Counted from the first letter of the stretch, positions 33,848 to 43,247 are shown. The stretch: 64,000 bases of DNA from Hymenobacter sediminis (GCF_003231285.1 NZ_QKNS01000005.1:390720-454719), one strand, 5' to 3'. Notes: generated by a model not told the origin, from the sequence alone. Made by a program: numbers and translations.

Positions 33848-34552
33848 TTATTTATTGGGAATCAGGTAGCCCAGGGAAAGCTGAAACGCCGAGTGACGGG
33901 CATTGGCTAGGTCGCCGTTGAAGTAGCTGCCATTGTCGCTCTTTACAAAGTCGCTGAAGGCGCCGGTATAGCGTAGGTTTAGGCTGAGGCCATTGTCGGC
34001 TTGGTAGCCTACCCCCGCTACGTAGCCCAACTCGCTCCGCTTGAAGCCGCTGACGTCCTTTTTATTCTGAACCTCGGTTACCTGAGGCGTGCCGTTGGGT
34101 TGGCGCGTGCGGGTTATCTGGGTTTCATCGTTGGCGCTGAGCAGGTAGGAGTACTGCGGACCTGCCTCTACAATCAGGCCGCCGGCATTCACCTTCAGCA
34201 GCACAGGTACATCAAGGTAGTTGTAGTTCACCTTGCCTTCCCGTTTCTCGGTGTAGCCTACCCCCAGTACGGTGTTGGTATATTCAGTAGGCTTGTTTTC
34301 GAAGCCTTTTTGGGAGTAGAGGATTTCAGGCTGAATGGAGAAGAACCCGTCGCCGGTTACATCGGCGTTGAGCATTACACCGCCTATAAAGCCGAACTTG
34401 TTATTGAAGGTGTTCTCGTTGCGAATGTTGCCAGCTAGGTTGGAGTAGTTGGCGCCGGCGCGCAGACCCAGACGCACGCCCTGGGCGTAAGAAGAAGAGG
34501 AAACAGCGGCTACACCCAACAGGGCAGCGGCAAAAAAGACGGTCTTTTTCAT
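33848..34552 (-). CDS. Outer-membrane beta-barrel protein, PorT-like (cluster copy 2)
   Basis: A 234-residue barrel with signal peptide MKKTVFFAAALLGVAAVSSSSYAQ. The mature start GVRLGLRAGANYSNLAGNI, then FFSIQPEILYSQKGFEN, YNYLDVPVLLKVNAGGLIVEAGP and the final FQLSLGYLIPNK parallel the neighbouring paralogues. A longer extracellular loop with basic and polar residues (about 145-170) distinguishes it. It is transcribed in the same direction as both neighbours, but the gaps of about 110 and 265 bases suggest separate promoters. No ligand or partner can be named. Confidence 0.85.
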   Translation of the reverse strand: MKKTVFFAAALLGVAAVSSSSYAQGVRLGLRAGANYSNLAGNIRNENTFNNKFGFIGGVMLNADVTGDGFFSIQPEILYSQKGFENKPTEYTNTVLGVGYTEKREGKVNYNYLDVPVLLKVNAGGLIVEAGPQYSYLLSANDETQITRTRQPNGTPQVTEVQNKKDVSGFKRSELGYVAGVGYQADNGLSLNLRYTGAFSDFVKSDNGSYFNGDLANARHSAFQLSLGYLIPNK

Positions 34553-34756
34553 GGTGCAAATAGGATTGAGTGGAAAGTTGCACTGTTAGGCTACGCTCGA
34601 AAAGTGTGCCAGCCTTATCCTGATTTTCTGAAAAAGTTCCCGTCTTTGTAGTTTTAGATGAATAAGTAGTTGAATTTTAGTTATATGTATTTGGGTTAGT
34701 TCTGATTACATAGTGCTTTAGAGTATAACTTTATATGTTGGTAGCCGGTGCTAAAA

Positions 34757-34796
34757 CAAAAAGGCTACCCCCGATATGTACGGAGGTAGCCTTTTG
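34757..34796 (-). terminator. Terminator between barrel genes
   Basis: AAAAAGGCTACC pairs with GGTAGCCTTTTG around CCCGATATGTACGGA. It lies 20 bases after the stop of the copy-3 gene at 34817. Confidence 0.75.
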
Positions 34797-34816
34797 TGAA
34801 GGTGACCTGAAGTGGA

Positions 34817-35566
34817 TTACTTGGTCGGAATCAGGTAGCCCAGTTGCAGAGTGAAGGCATTGTTGAACGCTTTCGGCTCGTTGTCTTGGTCTTTCGTGTC
34901 AATCAGAGAGTTGAAGCCGCGGGCATAGCGCAGGCCCAGGCTGATACCGCCATCGGTCATATAGCCAACGCCAGCTACACCGCTGATGTCAAACTGCGCT
35001 AGGTCAGACTTATAGGCTTCGTCACGGCTGATGCCCGTGTAGTCACGGAAACCGCTGTCGTTATCAACTTTGTCTTTGGTGCCGTTGCTAAACTTGGTGG
35101 TCGTCTGCTGCTTGTTCTTCGAGCCAAACAGGTAGCTTACCTGCGGGCCTAGTTCGAAGAACAAGCCTCCTGCGTTGATTTTAGCGAGCAGCGGCACATC
35201 TAAGTAGTGCAACACACGCTTTTGCTCCACTTCTATGCTCTCAATGTTAGAACCAGCAGGGAAATTGCCGTTTTGCTTCGATTGGATTTCGTAGCCTTTG
35301 CGGTTATAAAGCAGTTCCGGCGCGAAGGAGAAGAATCCGTCGCTGCTCAGCGGAATGCTCAGCCCGATGCCGGCGTTGTAGCCCAGTTTGTAGTCGCCGA
35401 GGTCGGTGCTGTAGCCGGGACCAGTGATTTGGCTTACGTTGTCGCCGGAAATATTAGAGTAGGTTCCGCCAACTTTTACGCCGATACGGAAGCCACCGGC
35501 ATCCTGTGCCTGAGCAACAGAAGCGGCTGATACGAGTGCAAGCGAGAGGGCTGCAAGTTTTTTCAT
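34817..35566 (-). CDS. Outer-membrane beta-barrel protein, PorT-like (cluster copy 3)
   Basis: A 249-residue barrel with signal peptide MKKLAALSLALVSAASVAQAQ. Strands FRIGVKVGGTYSNISGDN, FFSFAPELLYNRKGYE, LHYLDVPLLAKINAGGLFFELGP and the C-terminal FTLQLGYLIPTK match the paralogues at 33.1 and 33.8 kb. It is the first and longest member of the tandem cluster. I chose ATG 35566 over a longer frame from 35629 because the signal peptide begins there. Function is unknown. Confidence 0.85.
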   Translation of the reverse strand: MKKLAALSLALVSAASVAQAQDAGGFRIGVKVGGTYSNISGDNVSQITGPGYSTDLGDYKLGYNAGIGLSIPLSSDGFFSFAPELLYNRKGYEIQSKQNGNFPAGSNIESIEVEQKRVLHYLDVPLLAKINAGGLFFELGPQVSYLFGSKNKQQTTTKFSNGTKDKVDNDSGFRDYTGISRDEAYKSDLAQFDISGVAGVGYMTDGGISLGLRYARGFNSLIDTKDQDNEPKAFNNAFTLQLGYLIPTK

Positions 35567-35841
35567 AACAAAAGAGGAGAAGGAGTTAGGGGACGCGGTC
35601 AACAACACAATGTCAGACGCAACTACCACGCGCAGTGTGGATTTCTGGGCCTATTAGCGCAAATTCGCTCCCCAAGGTTGCGGACGAGCGGGCTTTTCTT
35701 TAGAAATAAAGAAAGGATAACTTGTTCGTTTCCAGCAAACGCCAACAGTAGAAGCATCTTACCGGCCCGGCTTCTTCGCTAAGTTTCCGGGAAGCACAGC
35801 CGGTTTTAGTACTTTAGGCCGGCCTTTGAAAGCTGCATTTT

Positions 35842-36939
35842 ATGAGAATTCGGGACGGACTGCTGCTGGCTGCGTTGCTGGCGAGCCCGGGGGTAGGAAG
35901 TGCGCAGGCACTGGGGCCTAGCCCGCTGGTGGTGGGAGCCTACGCGCAGGGGAGCTTCATTATTGCGCACACGCCGGCCGTAAAGCACCTGGCCGTTTCG
36001 CATCCCACTGGTTTCGAGCTAAATATGCAACGGCAAACCAACGGCTCTGAGCCCTGGCATGCTTGGTACCGCTACCCCAAAGTAGGTTTGGCCCTCGTGT
36101 ATTACGATTACCACAATCCAGTGCTGGGCAAATCATACGCAGCCACTGCGTACATCAATAAAGCCTTTTGGCGGACTCACCGCCAAGAAGTTAGCTTTCG
36201 TATCGGGACAGGGGTAGGATACTTCCCCAGCCGATATGACCAGGATACTAACCACAAGAACACCATCATCAGCTCTCGGCTCAACGCCACCATTCAAACC
36301 CGGCTGGAGTACGATGTGGCCTTGACTGAGCACTTGGGGCTGCTGGTGGGGGTAGGGCTGAACCATTACTCCAACGGTGCTACCACCAAGCCCAATTTCG
36401 GCATTAACCTGCCAACCGTGCTGCTAGGCCTTAACTACCACCAGCAGCGCCCCGTGCGCCCCCTTAATACTCCGCCGGAACCGTTGCCCGCCGATGTAGG
36501 CCACACCTTCCTGAACCTGAGCTCCTCGGTGGGCTGGAAGCAGCGCAACGAAACCGATTCGCGGCGTTACCTCGTCAACTCGGTAACACTGGCGGTGGGC
36601 AGGCGCCTGAATCGGAAAAGTACCCTAGTGGCGGGTGTGGAGGGCTTCTACGACCGTAGCCTGCAGGCCCAGTTGCGCGATACTGCCCGCGTAGATGACA
36701 ACTTACCCGACGTGAAGAAGGCCGGCGTGTACGTGGGGCACGAGCTGCTGTTCGGTCGGCTGGCTTTCGTGTCGCACCTGGGTTTCTACCTCTATAATCC
36801 TTACAAGTCCAACAAGTTCTACTACGAGCGACTTGGGCTGAAATATCACTTCACCGAGCGCCTATTCGGCAACGTGGACCTAAAGGTGCACCGCGGCGCC
36901 GCCGATGTGATTGAGTGCCGATTGGGCGTAAAGCTCTAG
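35842..36939 (+). CDS. PagL-like lipid A 3-O-deacylase (acyloxyacyl hydrolase family)
   Basis: A 365-residue outer-membrane protein with signal peptide (MRIRDGLLLAALLASPGVGSAQA). Residues about 30-205 form a PagL-like barrel domain. The catalytic motif NHYSNGATTKPNFGIN is present with His175, Ser177 and Asn178, followed by the usual LP helix/strand. PagL removes the 3-O acyl chain of lipid A in the outer membrane. The C-terminal half (about 210-365) adds more barrel-like strands and is part of the longer Bacteroidota form. TACTTTAGG, near the -7 consensus, lies about 30 bases upstream. Confidence 0.8.
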   Translation: MRIRDGLLLAALLASPGVGSAQALGPSPLVVGAYAQGSFIIAHTPAVKHLAVSHPTGFELNMQRQTNGSEPWHAWYRYPKVGLALVYYDYHNPVLGKSYAATAYINKAFWRTHRQEVSFRIGTGVGYFPSRYDQDTNHKNTIISSRLNATIQTRLEYDVALTEHLGLLVGVGLNHYSNGATTKPNFGINLPTVLLGLNYHQQRPVRPLNTPPEPLPADVGHTFLNLSSSVGWKQRNETDSRRYLVNSVTLAVGRRLNRKSTLVAGVEGFYDRSLQAQLRDTARVDDNLPDVKKAGVYVGHELLFGRLAFVSHLGFYLYNPYKSNKFYYERLGLKYHFTERLFGNVDLKVHRGAADVIECRLGVKL

Positions 36940-36963
36940 GTAGGGCGCTTGGCTGGCTCGCAG

Positions 36964-36993
36964 AAAAAAGCCCTGAGCAGGCGCCCAGGGCTT
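36964..36993 (-). terminator. Terminator of the THX reading frame
   Basis: AAGCCCTG (36968-36975) pairs with CAGGGCTT (36986-36993); on the minus strand TTTT follows. It lies seven bases after the THX stop codon, which supports that frame being an expressed gene. Confidence 0.75.
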
Positions 36994-36999
36994 CAGAAG

Positions 37000-37116
37000 T
37001 TACTTTTTGTCGGAAGGCTTAGCGGTGCTTTTGGTGGCTTGTTTCTTTTTACGATGCACGCCAAAGCTGTCGTTGTTGCGCTTGCCGCGCTTAGTTTTGA
37101 TGTCGCCTTTACCCGT
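37000..37116 (-). CDS. 30S ribosomal protein THX-like, no ordinary start codon
   Basis: Minus-strand frame encoding GKGDIKTKRGKRNNDSFGV, then HRKKKQATKSTAKPSDKK, a very basic peptide of 37 residues after the first codon. GKGD-x-KT-x-RGK is the core of the small-subunit protein THX (Thermus starts MGKGD and continues RRTRRGK). The codon in the Met position is ACG (37114-37116). No ATG, GTG or TTG exists in frame between it and the upstream stop TAA at 37156-37158. The stop is followed directly by a terminator, and the frame lies just downstream of pyrD on the same strand. Either ACG or another non-standard codon initiates, or the start has been lost by mutation or a base-call error. Confidence 0.7.
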   Translation of the reverse strand, partial: TGKGDIKTKRGKRNNDSFGVHRKKKQATKSTAKPSDKK

Positions 37117-37182
37117 GGTGCTACGTACGGTTAGAAGGTGAAAACTAGCCGTTTTTTACGCTGAAGCAACAGGCTGATTGTA

Positions 37183-38217
37183 TCAGGAAACTGCTAGAGT
37201 ACGGTTGATTTGCTTTACTAGAGCAGGCCCTTCGTAAATGAAACCCGAGTACAGCTGAACCAATGCAGCGCCGGCGGCTAGCTTCTCCTGGGCATCCTGG
37301 GCTGAGTGAATGCCGCCTACGCCGATAATGGGCATCTGACCCCGGCTCTGGCGGCTGAGGTAGCGAATTACCTCCGTGGCTCGCTGGCGCAGAGGCCGCC
37401 CACTCAGGCCACCTGCCCCTAGGGCATTTACCTGCGCCTCGGGGGTAGTAAGCCCGGCCCGGCTGATGGTAGTATTGGTAGCTACCAGCCCGCTCAGCTC
37501 GGCTTCCCGGGCAATCAGCAAAATGTCATCGAGCTGGGAGTCGGTGAGGTCAGGAGCAATTTTAAGCAGTAAGGGGCGCGGGGTGGGCAGGGTCTGGTTG
37601 CGCTCCTGCACCTGCTGCAGCAAGGCAATTAGGGGTTCGCGCTCCTGCAGCTGCCGCAGGTTAGGGGTATTCGGCGATGATACGTTCACCACGAAGTAAT
37701 CTACTACCTCGTGCAAGGCCTCTACACAGGCCACGTAGTCCTGGGCCGCCAGCTCATTGGGCGTGTCCTTGTTCTTACCAATGTTGCCCCCAATAATCAG
37801 GTCCCGGTTGCTGCGCTTGCGCAAGCGGGCAGCAGCCGCTTCGGCGCCTTGGTTATTGAAGCCCATTCGGTTTACTAGGGCCTCGTCCTGCGGCAGGCGG
37901 AACAGGCGCGGCTGGGGGTTGCCAGCCTGGGGCCGGGGCGTAACGGTTCCTATTTCCACAAAGCCAAAGCCCAGGGCCGCCAGCTCATCCGTCAGCTCCG
38001 CGTTTTTATCGAACCCGGCGGCAATGCCTACTGGATTGCGGAAAGGAAGCCCAAATACTTCCCGCTCCAGGCTCGGGTGCTGGTAGTCATAGAGGCTGCG
38101 CAGCAAGGCGGCCGCGCCCGGCAGGCGGTGGGCCCGCTTCAGGTTGTTGAATACCAGATGGTGAGCTTCCTCCGCATCGAGCCGAAAGAAGAGCGGTTTG
38201 AGCAGCGCTTTATACAT
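37183..38217 (-). CDS. pyrD: Dihydroorotate dehydrogenase (quinone), class 2
   Basis: Membrane-associated flavoenzyme that oxidises dihydroorotate to orotate with quinone as acceptor, the fourth step of pyrimidine synthesis. The 344 residues begin with the class 2 N-terminal helix ([20 protein letters not shown]). FMN-binding [12 protein letters not shown] and [20 protein letters not shown] are present, as is the catalytic loop VNVSSPNT with Ser181 (the class 2 base is Ser). The C-terminal [13 protein letters not shown] binds the FMN phosphate. It is followed by the THX frame and a terminator, and may be co-transcribed with it. Confidence 0.96.
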   Translation of the reverse strand: MYKALLKPLFFRLDAEEAHHLVFNNLKRAHRLPGAAALLRSLYDYQHPSLEREVFGLPFRNPVGIAAGFDKNAELTDELAALGFGFVEIGTVTPRPQAGNPQPRLFRLPQDEALVNRMGFNNQGAEAAAARLRKRSNRDLIIGGNIGKNKDTPNELAAQDYVACVEALHEVVDYFVVNVSSPNTPNLRQLQEREPLIALLQQVQERNQTLPTPRPLLLKIAPDLTDSQLDDILLIAREAELSGLVATNTTISRAGLTTPEAQVNALGAGGLSGRPLRQRATEVIRYLSRQSRGQMPIIGVGGIHSAQDAQEKLAAGAALVQLYSGFIYEGPALVKQINRTLAVS

Positions 38218-38361
38218 GGTACCACAAAGGTGGCGAGAGATTGTGAATGAGTAGCTGGTAAAGTGGGGTTTAGTTAGCTTTAGCGGTTAGCCCCGCTAGA
38301 GCTACTTGGCAACACTAGCCGGACGACTACTGCTGGCAGCTACTTAACCACCACCCTTGCG

Positions 38362-39900
38362 CTACCCCGCCCAGCCTTCCCGGTCGAGGCTGCGGTACTG
38401 GATGGCTTCGGCCAGATGTGGAAGCTGGATGTCGTCGGTGCCAGCCAGGTCAGCAATGGTGCGGGCTACTTTGAGAATTCGGTCGTAGGCGCGGGCCGAG
38501 AGGCCGAGGCGTTCCATAGCCGTTTTGAGTAGGGCCAGCCCTGCCGCATCAACCCGACAAATGTCCTTCACCATCTGAGAGGGCATCATGGCGTTGGAGT
38601 GGATGTCCGGAAACTCTCGGAACCGCTCGGCCTGGCGCTGCCGGGCCTTCTCTACCCGCTCCTGAATCGAGCGGCTGTCCTCGGCTCGTCGTCTTTCCGT
38701 CATTTGGTCGAAGGTAACGGGTGTAACCTCTACGTGCAGGTCGATGCGGTCCAGCAATGGTCCGCTCACTTTATTCAGGTAGCGCTGCACTACCCCCGGT
38801 CCGCACACGCACTCTTTTTCCGGGTGATTATAGTACCCACAGGGGCACGGGTTCATCGAGGCGATGAGCATAAAATTCGCTGGGAAATCTATGCTGATTT
38901 TAGCCCTTGAGATGGTCACGCGGCGCTCTTCCAGCGGCTGGCGCATCACTTCCAACACCGTGCGCTTAAACTCCGGCAATTCATCGAGGAACAGCACGCC
39001 ATTGTGAGCCAGTGATATTTCTCCAGGCTGCGGATTACCTCCGCCACCTACTAACGCTACATCGGAAATAGTGTGGTGCGGGGAGCGGAATGGGCGAGTA
39101 TTCAGCAAAGAAGCATTGGCGCCCAGCTTGCCCGCCACCGAGTGGATTTTGGTGGTTTCCAGCGCCTCCTGCATGTTTAGCGGGGGTAAGATGCTGGGCA
39201 GACGCTTGGCCAACATGGTTTTGCCAGCACCCGGTGGGCCAATCATAATGACGTTGTGGCCGCCGGCCGCCGCAATTTCCAAGGCCCGTTTGATGTTCTC
39301 CTGGCCCTGCACATCGGCAAAATCGGCGGCGTACTGGTTGGCGGTGTGCTGAAATACGTTGCGCGTATCCACTGTTACAGGCGTAATTTCCAGCCGGCCC
39401 TCCAGAAAATCGACGGCTTCCTGCATGGTGTCCACCGGAATTACGTCGAGGTTGTTCACAATGGCCGCCTCCTGAGCATTGCCGCGGGGCAAGATAAAGC
39501 CCTTAAACCCCTCTTTGCGGGCCTGAATAGCAATGGGTAGCACTCCCCGAATCGGGCGCAGCTCGCCATCCAGCGCCAACTCACCCATGATGATGTACTC
39601 TCCCAAGCGCTCCGTTGTGAGCTGTTGGGAGGCATGCAGAATACCAAGGCCAATAGGCAAATCGTAGGCTGAGCCTTCCTTGCGGATATCGGCGGGCGCC
39701 ATGTTCACCACCACTTTGGTACGCGGCATACGGTAGCCCCGGAACTTGAGGGCCGCTTCTACCCGCTGCTGACTTTCCTTGATAGCGTTATCAGGCAGGC
39801 CCACCACGAAGAACCCCGTGCCCTGCGATACTACAACTTCAATGGTGATGGTATTGGCGTTAACTCCCTGAACGGCCGAGCCGTAGGCCTTGGTAAGCAT
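38362..39900 (-). CDS. YifB/ComM-family Mg-chelatase-like AAA+ ATPase
   Basis: A 512-residue AAA+ protein of the YifB/ComM family. The N-terminal lon-like/ChlI domain starts MLTKAYGSAVQGVNANTITI and has GLPDNAIKESQQRV. The ATPase core has Walker A GPPGAGKTM (221-229) and Walker B LFLDELPEF. A Cys-rich insertion (NPCPCGYYNHPEKECVCGP, about 350-368) is a family trait. The C-terminal Mg_chelatase_C helices (LSARAYDRILKVARTIADL) follow. ComM is a hexameric helicase that drives branch migration during natural transformation; whether this organism is transformable is not shown by the sequence. Confidence 0.92.
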   Translation of the reverse strand: MLTKAYGSAVQGVNANTITIEVVVSQGTGFFVVGLPDNAIKESQQRVEAALKFRGYRMPRTKVVVNMAPADIRKEGSAYDLPIGLGILHASQQLTTERLGEYIIMGELALDGELRPIRGVLPIAIQARKEGFKGFILPRGNAQEAAIVNNLDVIPVDTMQEAVDFLEGRLEITPVTVDTRNVFQHTANQYAADFADVQGQENIKRALEIAAAGGHNVIMIGPPGAGKTMLAKRLPSILPPLNMQEALETTKIHSVAGKLGANASLLNTRPFRSPHHTISDVALVGGGGNPQPGEISLAHNGVLFLDELPEFKRTVLEVMRQPLEERRVTISRAKISIDFPANFMLIASMNPCPCGYYNHPEKECVCGPGVVQRYLNKVSGPLLDRIDLHVEVTPVTFDQMTERRRAEDSRSIQERVEKARQRQAERFREFPDIHSNAMMPSQMVKDICRVDAAGLALLKTAMERLGLSARAYDRILKVARTIADLAGTDDIQLPHLAEAIQYRSLDREGWAG

Positions 39901-40070
39901 AGAATAGAGTAAGCTAAATAAAAGGTCGGTGAAGATAATGCTCCGCCGGCTAGCGTCCTATAAAATGCCGCAGGGCCTCACAGTTCCGCCCGTGCCCTAC
40001 CCCCTTGAGTATGAGGAAGGCAACGCGAGCAGACCCATGAGGCCCTGGTCTATTCTAAAGCTGCTGAGTG

Positions 40071-40658
40071 TTACTTCACCAACTGCTCAATGAGCATAAT
40101 CATGATATGAATGGCCTTGATGTGGATTTCCTGAATCCGGTCGGCGTAGCCGGAGTGAGGAGCCCGGATTTCCACGTCGCTGAGACAAGCTAGCTTACCG
40201 CCGTCCTTGCCGGTGAGGCTAACTACCTGCATACCGGCAGCGCGGGCGGCTTCGGCAGCCAGCAACACGTTGGGCGAGTTGCCGCTGGTGCTGATGGCTA
40301 GCAGTACATCATTGGGGCGGCCCAGGGCTTCCACGAAACGACTGAATACCCGGTCGTAGCCAAAGTCATTGGCCACGCAGCTCATGTGCGAAGCTTCGGT
40401 GAGGGCAATGGCAGCCAGGGCCCGTCGGTCTTGGCGGTAGCGGCCGGTTAGTTCTTCGGCGAAATGCTGGGCGTCGCAGAGGGAGCCGCCGTTGCCGCAA
40501 GTCAGGATTTTACCGCCCTGGTCCAGGGAAGCAGCCATCAGGCGGGCTGCCTGTTCAATGGCCTGGAGGTTGGCGGGGTCTTGCAGAAAACGGTCGAGCA
40601 CCGACTGCGCTTCGGTCAGTTCGGCCCGAATGAGGTCAGAAAGCGGGAGTTGAGTCAC
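40071..40658 (-). CDS. gmhA: Sedoheptulose 7-phosphate isomerase
   Basis: A 195-residue SIS-domain enzyme that converts sedoheptulose 7-phosphate to D-glycero-D-manno-heptose 7-phosphate, the entry to ADP-heptose synthesis for LPS cores and S-layer glycans. Features: phosphate-binding [20 protein letters not shown] (about 55-74) with Glu in AEELTGR, the second SIS loop [10 protein letters not shown], and the C-terminal [12 protein letters not shown] with the catalytic/metal His. The remaining heptose genes are not in the window. It starts 12 bases after a small membrane-protein gene and is probably co-transcribed with it. Confidence 0.9.
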   Translation of the reverse strand: MTQLPLSDLIRAELTEAQSVLDRFLQDPANLQAIEQAARLMAASLDQGGKILTCGNGGSLCDAQHFAEELTGRYRQDRRALAAIALTEASHMSCVANDFGYDRVFSRFVEALGRPNDVLLAISTSGNSPNVLLAAEAARAAGMQVVSLTGKDGGKLACLSDVEIRAPHSGYADRIQEIHIKAIHIMIMLIEQLVK

Positions 40659-40670
40659 GCCTCAAAGATA

Positions 40671-41111
40671 CTAGGCTGGCCGGTTCGGAGCATCGGGCGG
40701 TGAGAGGGGGGTAGGGCGCGGGGCATTGCTCAGGCCAGGGTCAGCAGAGGAATAACCAGAGCGGGGCTCCCCATCGGGGTAGGTAGTGGTGCCGGTACGG
40801 GGGGCACCAGGGGCCCGCTCGGCAGTAGTCCGTTGCTCCATCTGGTAGTCATAGAGGCGGGCTTTCAGCTCATTAATTTTCGCGTCGCGGGCCGTCACTT
40901 CGCGGCGCAGCAGAACGCTATCCAGGTTTTCAGTGATGAGCTGCAGTCCTAGCAGAATTACGGCCGCAATGAGTAAGGCAAAGTAGAGGGCTTCCGGGGT
41001 GCCGGCCATGCCTACAAAGCTGGCGCGCACCGAGGGCAACAGCAGTACCAGCAGCGCTAACAGCAGGAATACCATCACCAAAATTGTAACCAGACGTTTG
41101 AGAGCGAGCAT
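40671..41111 (-). CDS. Small membrane protein with coiled coil and proline-rich tail
   Basis: A 146-residue protein with two predicted transmembrane helices (about 5-26, LVTILVMVFLLLALLVLLLP; and about 45-62, ALYFALLIAAVILLGLQLI). A short coiled coil (LLRREVTARDAKINELKARL) and a disordered Pro/Gly/Ser-rich tail of about 50 residues follow. No family is recognised; the layout resembles LapA-like or phage-shock-type small membrane proteins but without diagnostic residues. I start at ATG 41111. The gene ends 12 bases before gmhA, so the pair probably forms an operon. Confidence 0.6.
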   Translation of the reverse strand: MLALKRLVTILVMVFLLLALLVLLLPSVRASFVGMAGTPEALYFALLIAAVILLGLQLITENLDSVLLRREVTARDAKINELKARLYDYQMEQRTTAERAPGAPRTGTTTYPDGEPRSGYSSADPGLSNAPRPTPLSPPDAPNRPA

Positions 41112-41321
41112 GAGTAGTTGCAGGTTGTGGTGGAGTACAGAACTAGCCCTCATACGGAGCAGCCCAATTCACGGACTAAATATAGGCTTTCCACGATGGA
41201 AATAGGGCCTGCGGTTCAGCTTGCCGACGCCAGCAACTGGCAGGCGCATTTCTGCGTCGGCTTTTTCACCCGAAAGGGGGTAGGAGCTTGGTGGGTAAGT
41301 GGCAGGGAAGGAACGGTTTCC

Positions 41322-41385
41322 ATTGCAAAACAGAATGGGACATCCGAAGCAGTGCTGCTTCAGATGTCCCATTCTGTTTTGCAAT
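41322..41385 (-). terminator. Long inverted-repeat terminator (31-bp arms) of the ABC transporter
   Basis: Arms 41322-41352 and 41355-41385 pair over 31 bp with one mismatch (a G-U in RNA) and only two bases between them. It lies 15 bases after the stop of the ABC transporter gene. Confidence 0.8.
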
Positions 41386-41399
41386 CCTGTATTCCTTAG

Positions 41400-43247
41400 C
41401 TATACCAAGGCTGCGTTGCTGGTTTGCATTAGGCTTAGGCGCTGGTAGAGGCCCCCTTCGCGGCGTTGGAGCTGCTCGTGGGTGCCTCGCTCCACAATGC
41501 GACCGTGCTGGAGCACAATAATTTCATCGGCGTGCTGCACAGTACTGAGGCGGTGGGCAATTACCAGGGAGGTGCGGTTCTGCATGAGGCGCGTCAGGGC
41601 TTCCTGCACTAGTTTCTCGCTTTCCGTGTCGAGGGCCGAGGTGGCCTCGTCCAGAATTAGAATGGGAGGGTTGCGCAGAATAGCGCGGGCAATGCTCAGG
41701 CGCTGCCGCTGCCCCCCGGAAAGCCGGCTGCCCCGGTCACCAATTACCGTCTGGTAGCCCTCTGGCGAGGCCATGATGAAGTCGTGGGCGTTGGCAATAC
41801 GGGCCGCTTCCATCACCTCCTGCTCGGTGGCTTGGGTATTGAAGCGAATGTTGTTGAAAATGGTGTCGTTGAACAGGATGCTTTCCTGAGTTACGATGCC
41901 CATCTGGTCGCGCACGGAGTGAATAGTGCAGTCGCGCACGTCTTGGCCGTCGATGAGGAGCTGACCGCCTGTTGGGTCGTAGAAGCGGGGTAGCAAGTCG
42001 GCTAGGGTGCTTTTGCCACCACCGCTGGGGCCTACCAGCGCCACAGTTTTTCCCTTCGGAATTGTCAGGTTGATATCCTGCAGCACGGGCGTGTCGCCGT
42101 AGCTGAACTGCAGGTTACGCAGCTCGATTTGCTGCTCGAAAGGGGGTAGGACCCGCGCTTCTGGCTTGTCCCGAATCAGCGGCTCGGTATCGATAATGCT
42201 CAGCACCCGCTCACCGGCCACCAGTCCGCGCTGAATGTTGCCAAAGGAGGATGATAGGGCCTTAGCCGGCGTGAGTACCTGCGAAAACAGAATCACGTAG
42301 CCGATAAACGTTTCTCCGTTCAGGTCCGACTGTCCGCCCAGAATCAGTGTGCCACCGAAGTACAGCAAGCCGGCTACCACCGAAACACCGGCAAACTCCG
42401 AAAACGGCGAGGCTAGGTCGCGGGTGTTGTCGATAGCGCGGGAAGTGCGGGCGTACCGGTCGTTCTGGTCTTCAAATTTGCCTTTGATGTAGTCCTGGGC
42501 ATTAAACGCCTTAATAACCCGTATACCACCCAGGGTTTCGTCAATCACCGACAGCATAGTGCCCAGCGTACTCTGGCTTTGCTTGGCCTGGGTGCGCAGG
42601 CGCTTGGCTACCGTGGCAATAATGCCGCCCGAAATAGGCAGCAGAATTAGCGTGAACAAGGTTAGTGGCAGCGAAATGTGAAATAGCACTGCGAAGTAGG
42701 CAATAATAGTCAGCGGCTCTTTGATAACGGCCGTCATCGTATTTACCACGGAAGTTTCCACCTCCTGCACATCTGAGGTAAAGCGCGACATCAGGTCGCC
42801 TTTCCGCTCCCCGCTGAAAAAGCCCAGCTGTAGCCCAATAATGCGGTGGTACAAGTCGCGGCGCAGGTTCCGAATGACGCGGGCGCGCACTTTGGCCAGC
42901 AGCCGCAAACTCAGGTAGCGAAACACGTTGCTGAGCAGCACCGAGCCTACCACCACCAGGCACACAAAAGCCAAGGCGCCCAGCTTGCCCCGGTCGGCCA
43001 GCACATCGGCGAAGAAATAGTTGAAGGTGTCCGTCACCCACTGGATGGTAGGCCGAAAGGCAGGAATACGGTCAGGAGCCTGCATTTCAACGGTGCCAGT
43101 CTTGTCAAACAGCACCTTCAGCAGCGGAATGATGAGGGTGAAGTTGGCAATGCTGAAAATGATAGTCAGCACGGTGTACAGCAGGTATTGAGGCAGAAAT
43201 ACGGCCCACGGCCGGGCGTACTGCAGAATTCGGAGGTAGGTCTTCAT
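41400..43247 (-). CDS. MsbA-like ABC transporter, fused permease and ATPase
   Basis: Homodimeric inner-membrane exporter half-transporter of 615 residues. The N-terminal six-helix ABC membrane domain (about 1-345) leads into the nucleotide-binding domain: Walker A VGPSGGGKST (about 404-413), signature LSGGQRQRLS, Walker B ILILDEATSALD and an H-loop IAHRLST. The order and length match MsbA/LmrA-type lipid flippases and multidrug exporters. Given the heptose, PagL and capsule-type genes nearby, lipid A or glycolipid export is plausible but the substrate is not proven. It ends at a 31-bp hairpin. Confidence 0.92.
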   Translation of the reverse strand: MKTYLRILQYARPWAVFLPQYLLYTVLTIIFSIANFTLIIPLLKVLFDKTGTVEMQAPDRIPAFRPTIQWVTDTFNYFFADVLADRGKLGALAFVCLVVVGSVLLSNVFRYLSLRLLAKVRARVIRNLRRDLYHRIIGLQLGFFSGERKGDLMSRFTSDVQEVETSVVNTMTAVIKEPLTIIAYFAVLFHISLPLTLFTLILLPISGGIIATVAKRLRTQAKQSQSTLGTMLSVIDETLGGIRVIKAFNAQDYIKGKFEDQNDRYARTSRAIDNTRDLASPFSEFAGVSVVAGLLYFGGTLILGGQSDLNGETFIGYVILFSQVLTPAKALSSSFGNIQRGLVAGERVLSIIDTEPLIRDKPEARVLPPFEQQIELRNLQFSYGDTPVLQDINLTIPKGKTVALVGPSGGGKSTLADLLPRFYDPTGGQLLIDGQDVRDCTIHSVRDQMGIVTQESILFNDTIFNNIRFNTQATEQEVMEAARIANAHDFIMASPEGYQTVIGDRGSRLSGGQRQRLSIARAILRNPPILILDEATSALDTESEKLVQEALTRLMQNRTSLVIAHRLSTVQHADEIIVLQHGRIVERGTHEQLQRREGGLYQRLSLMQTSNAALV

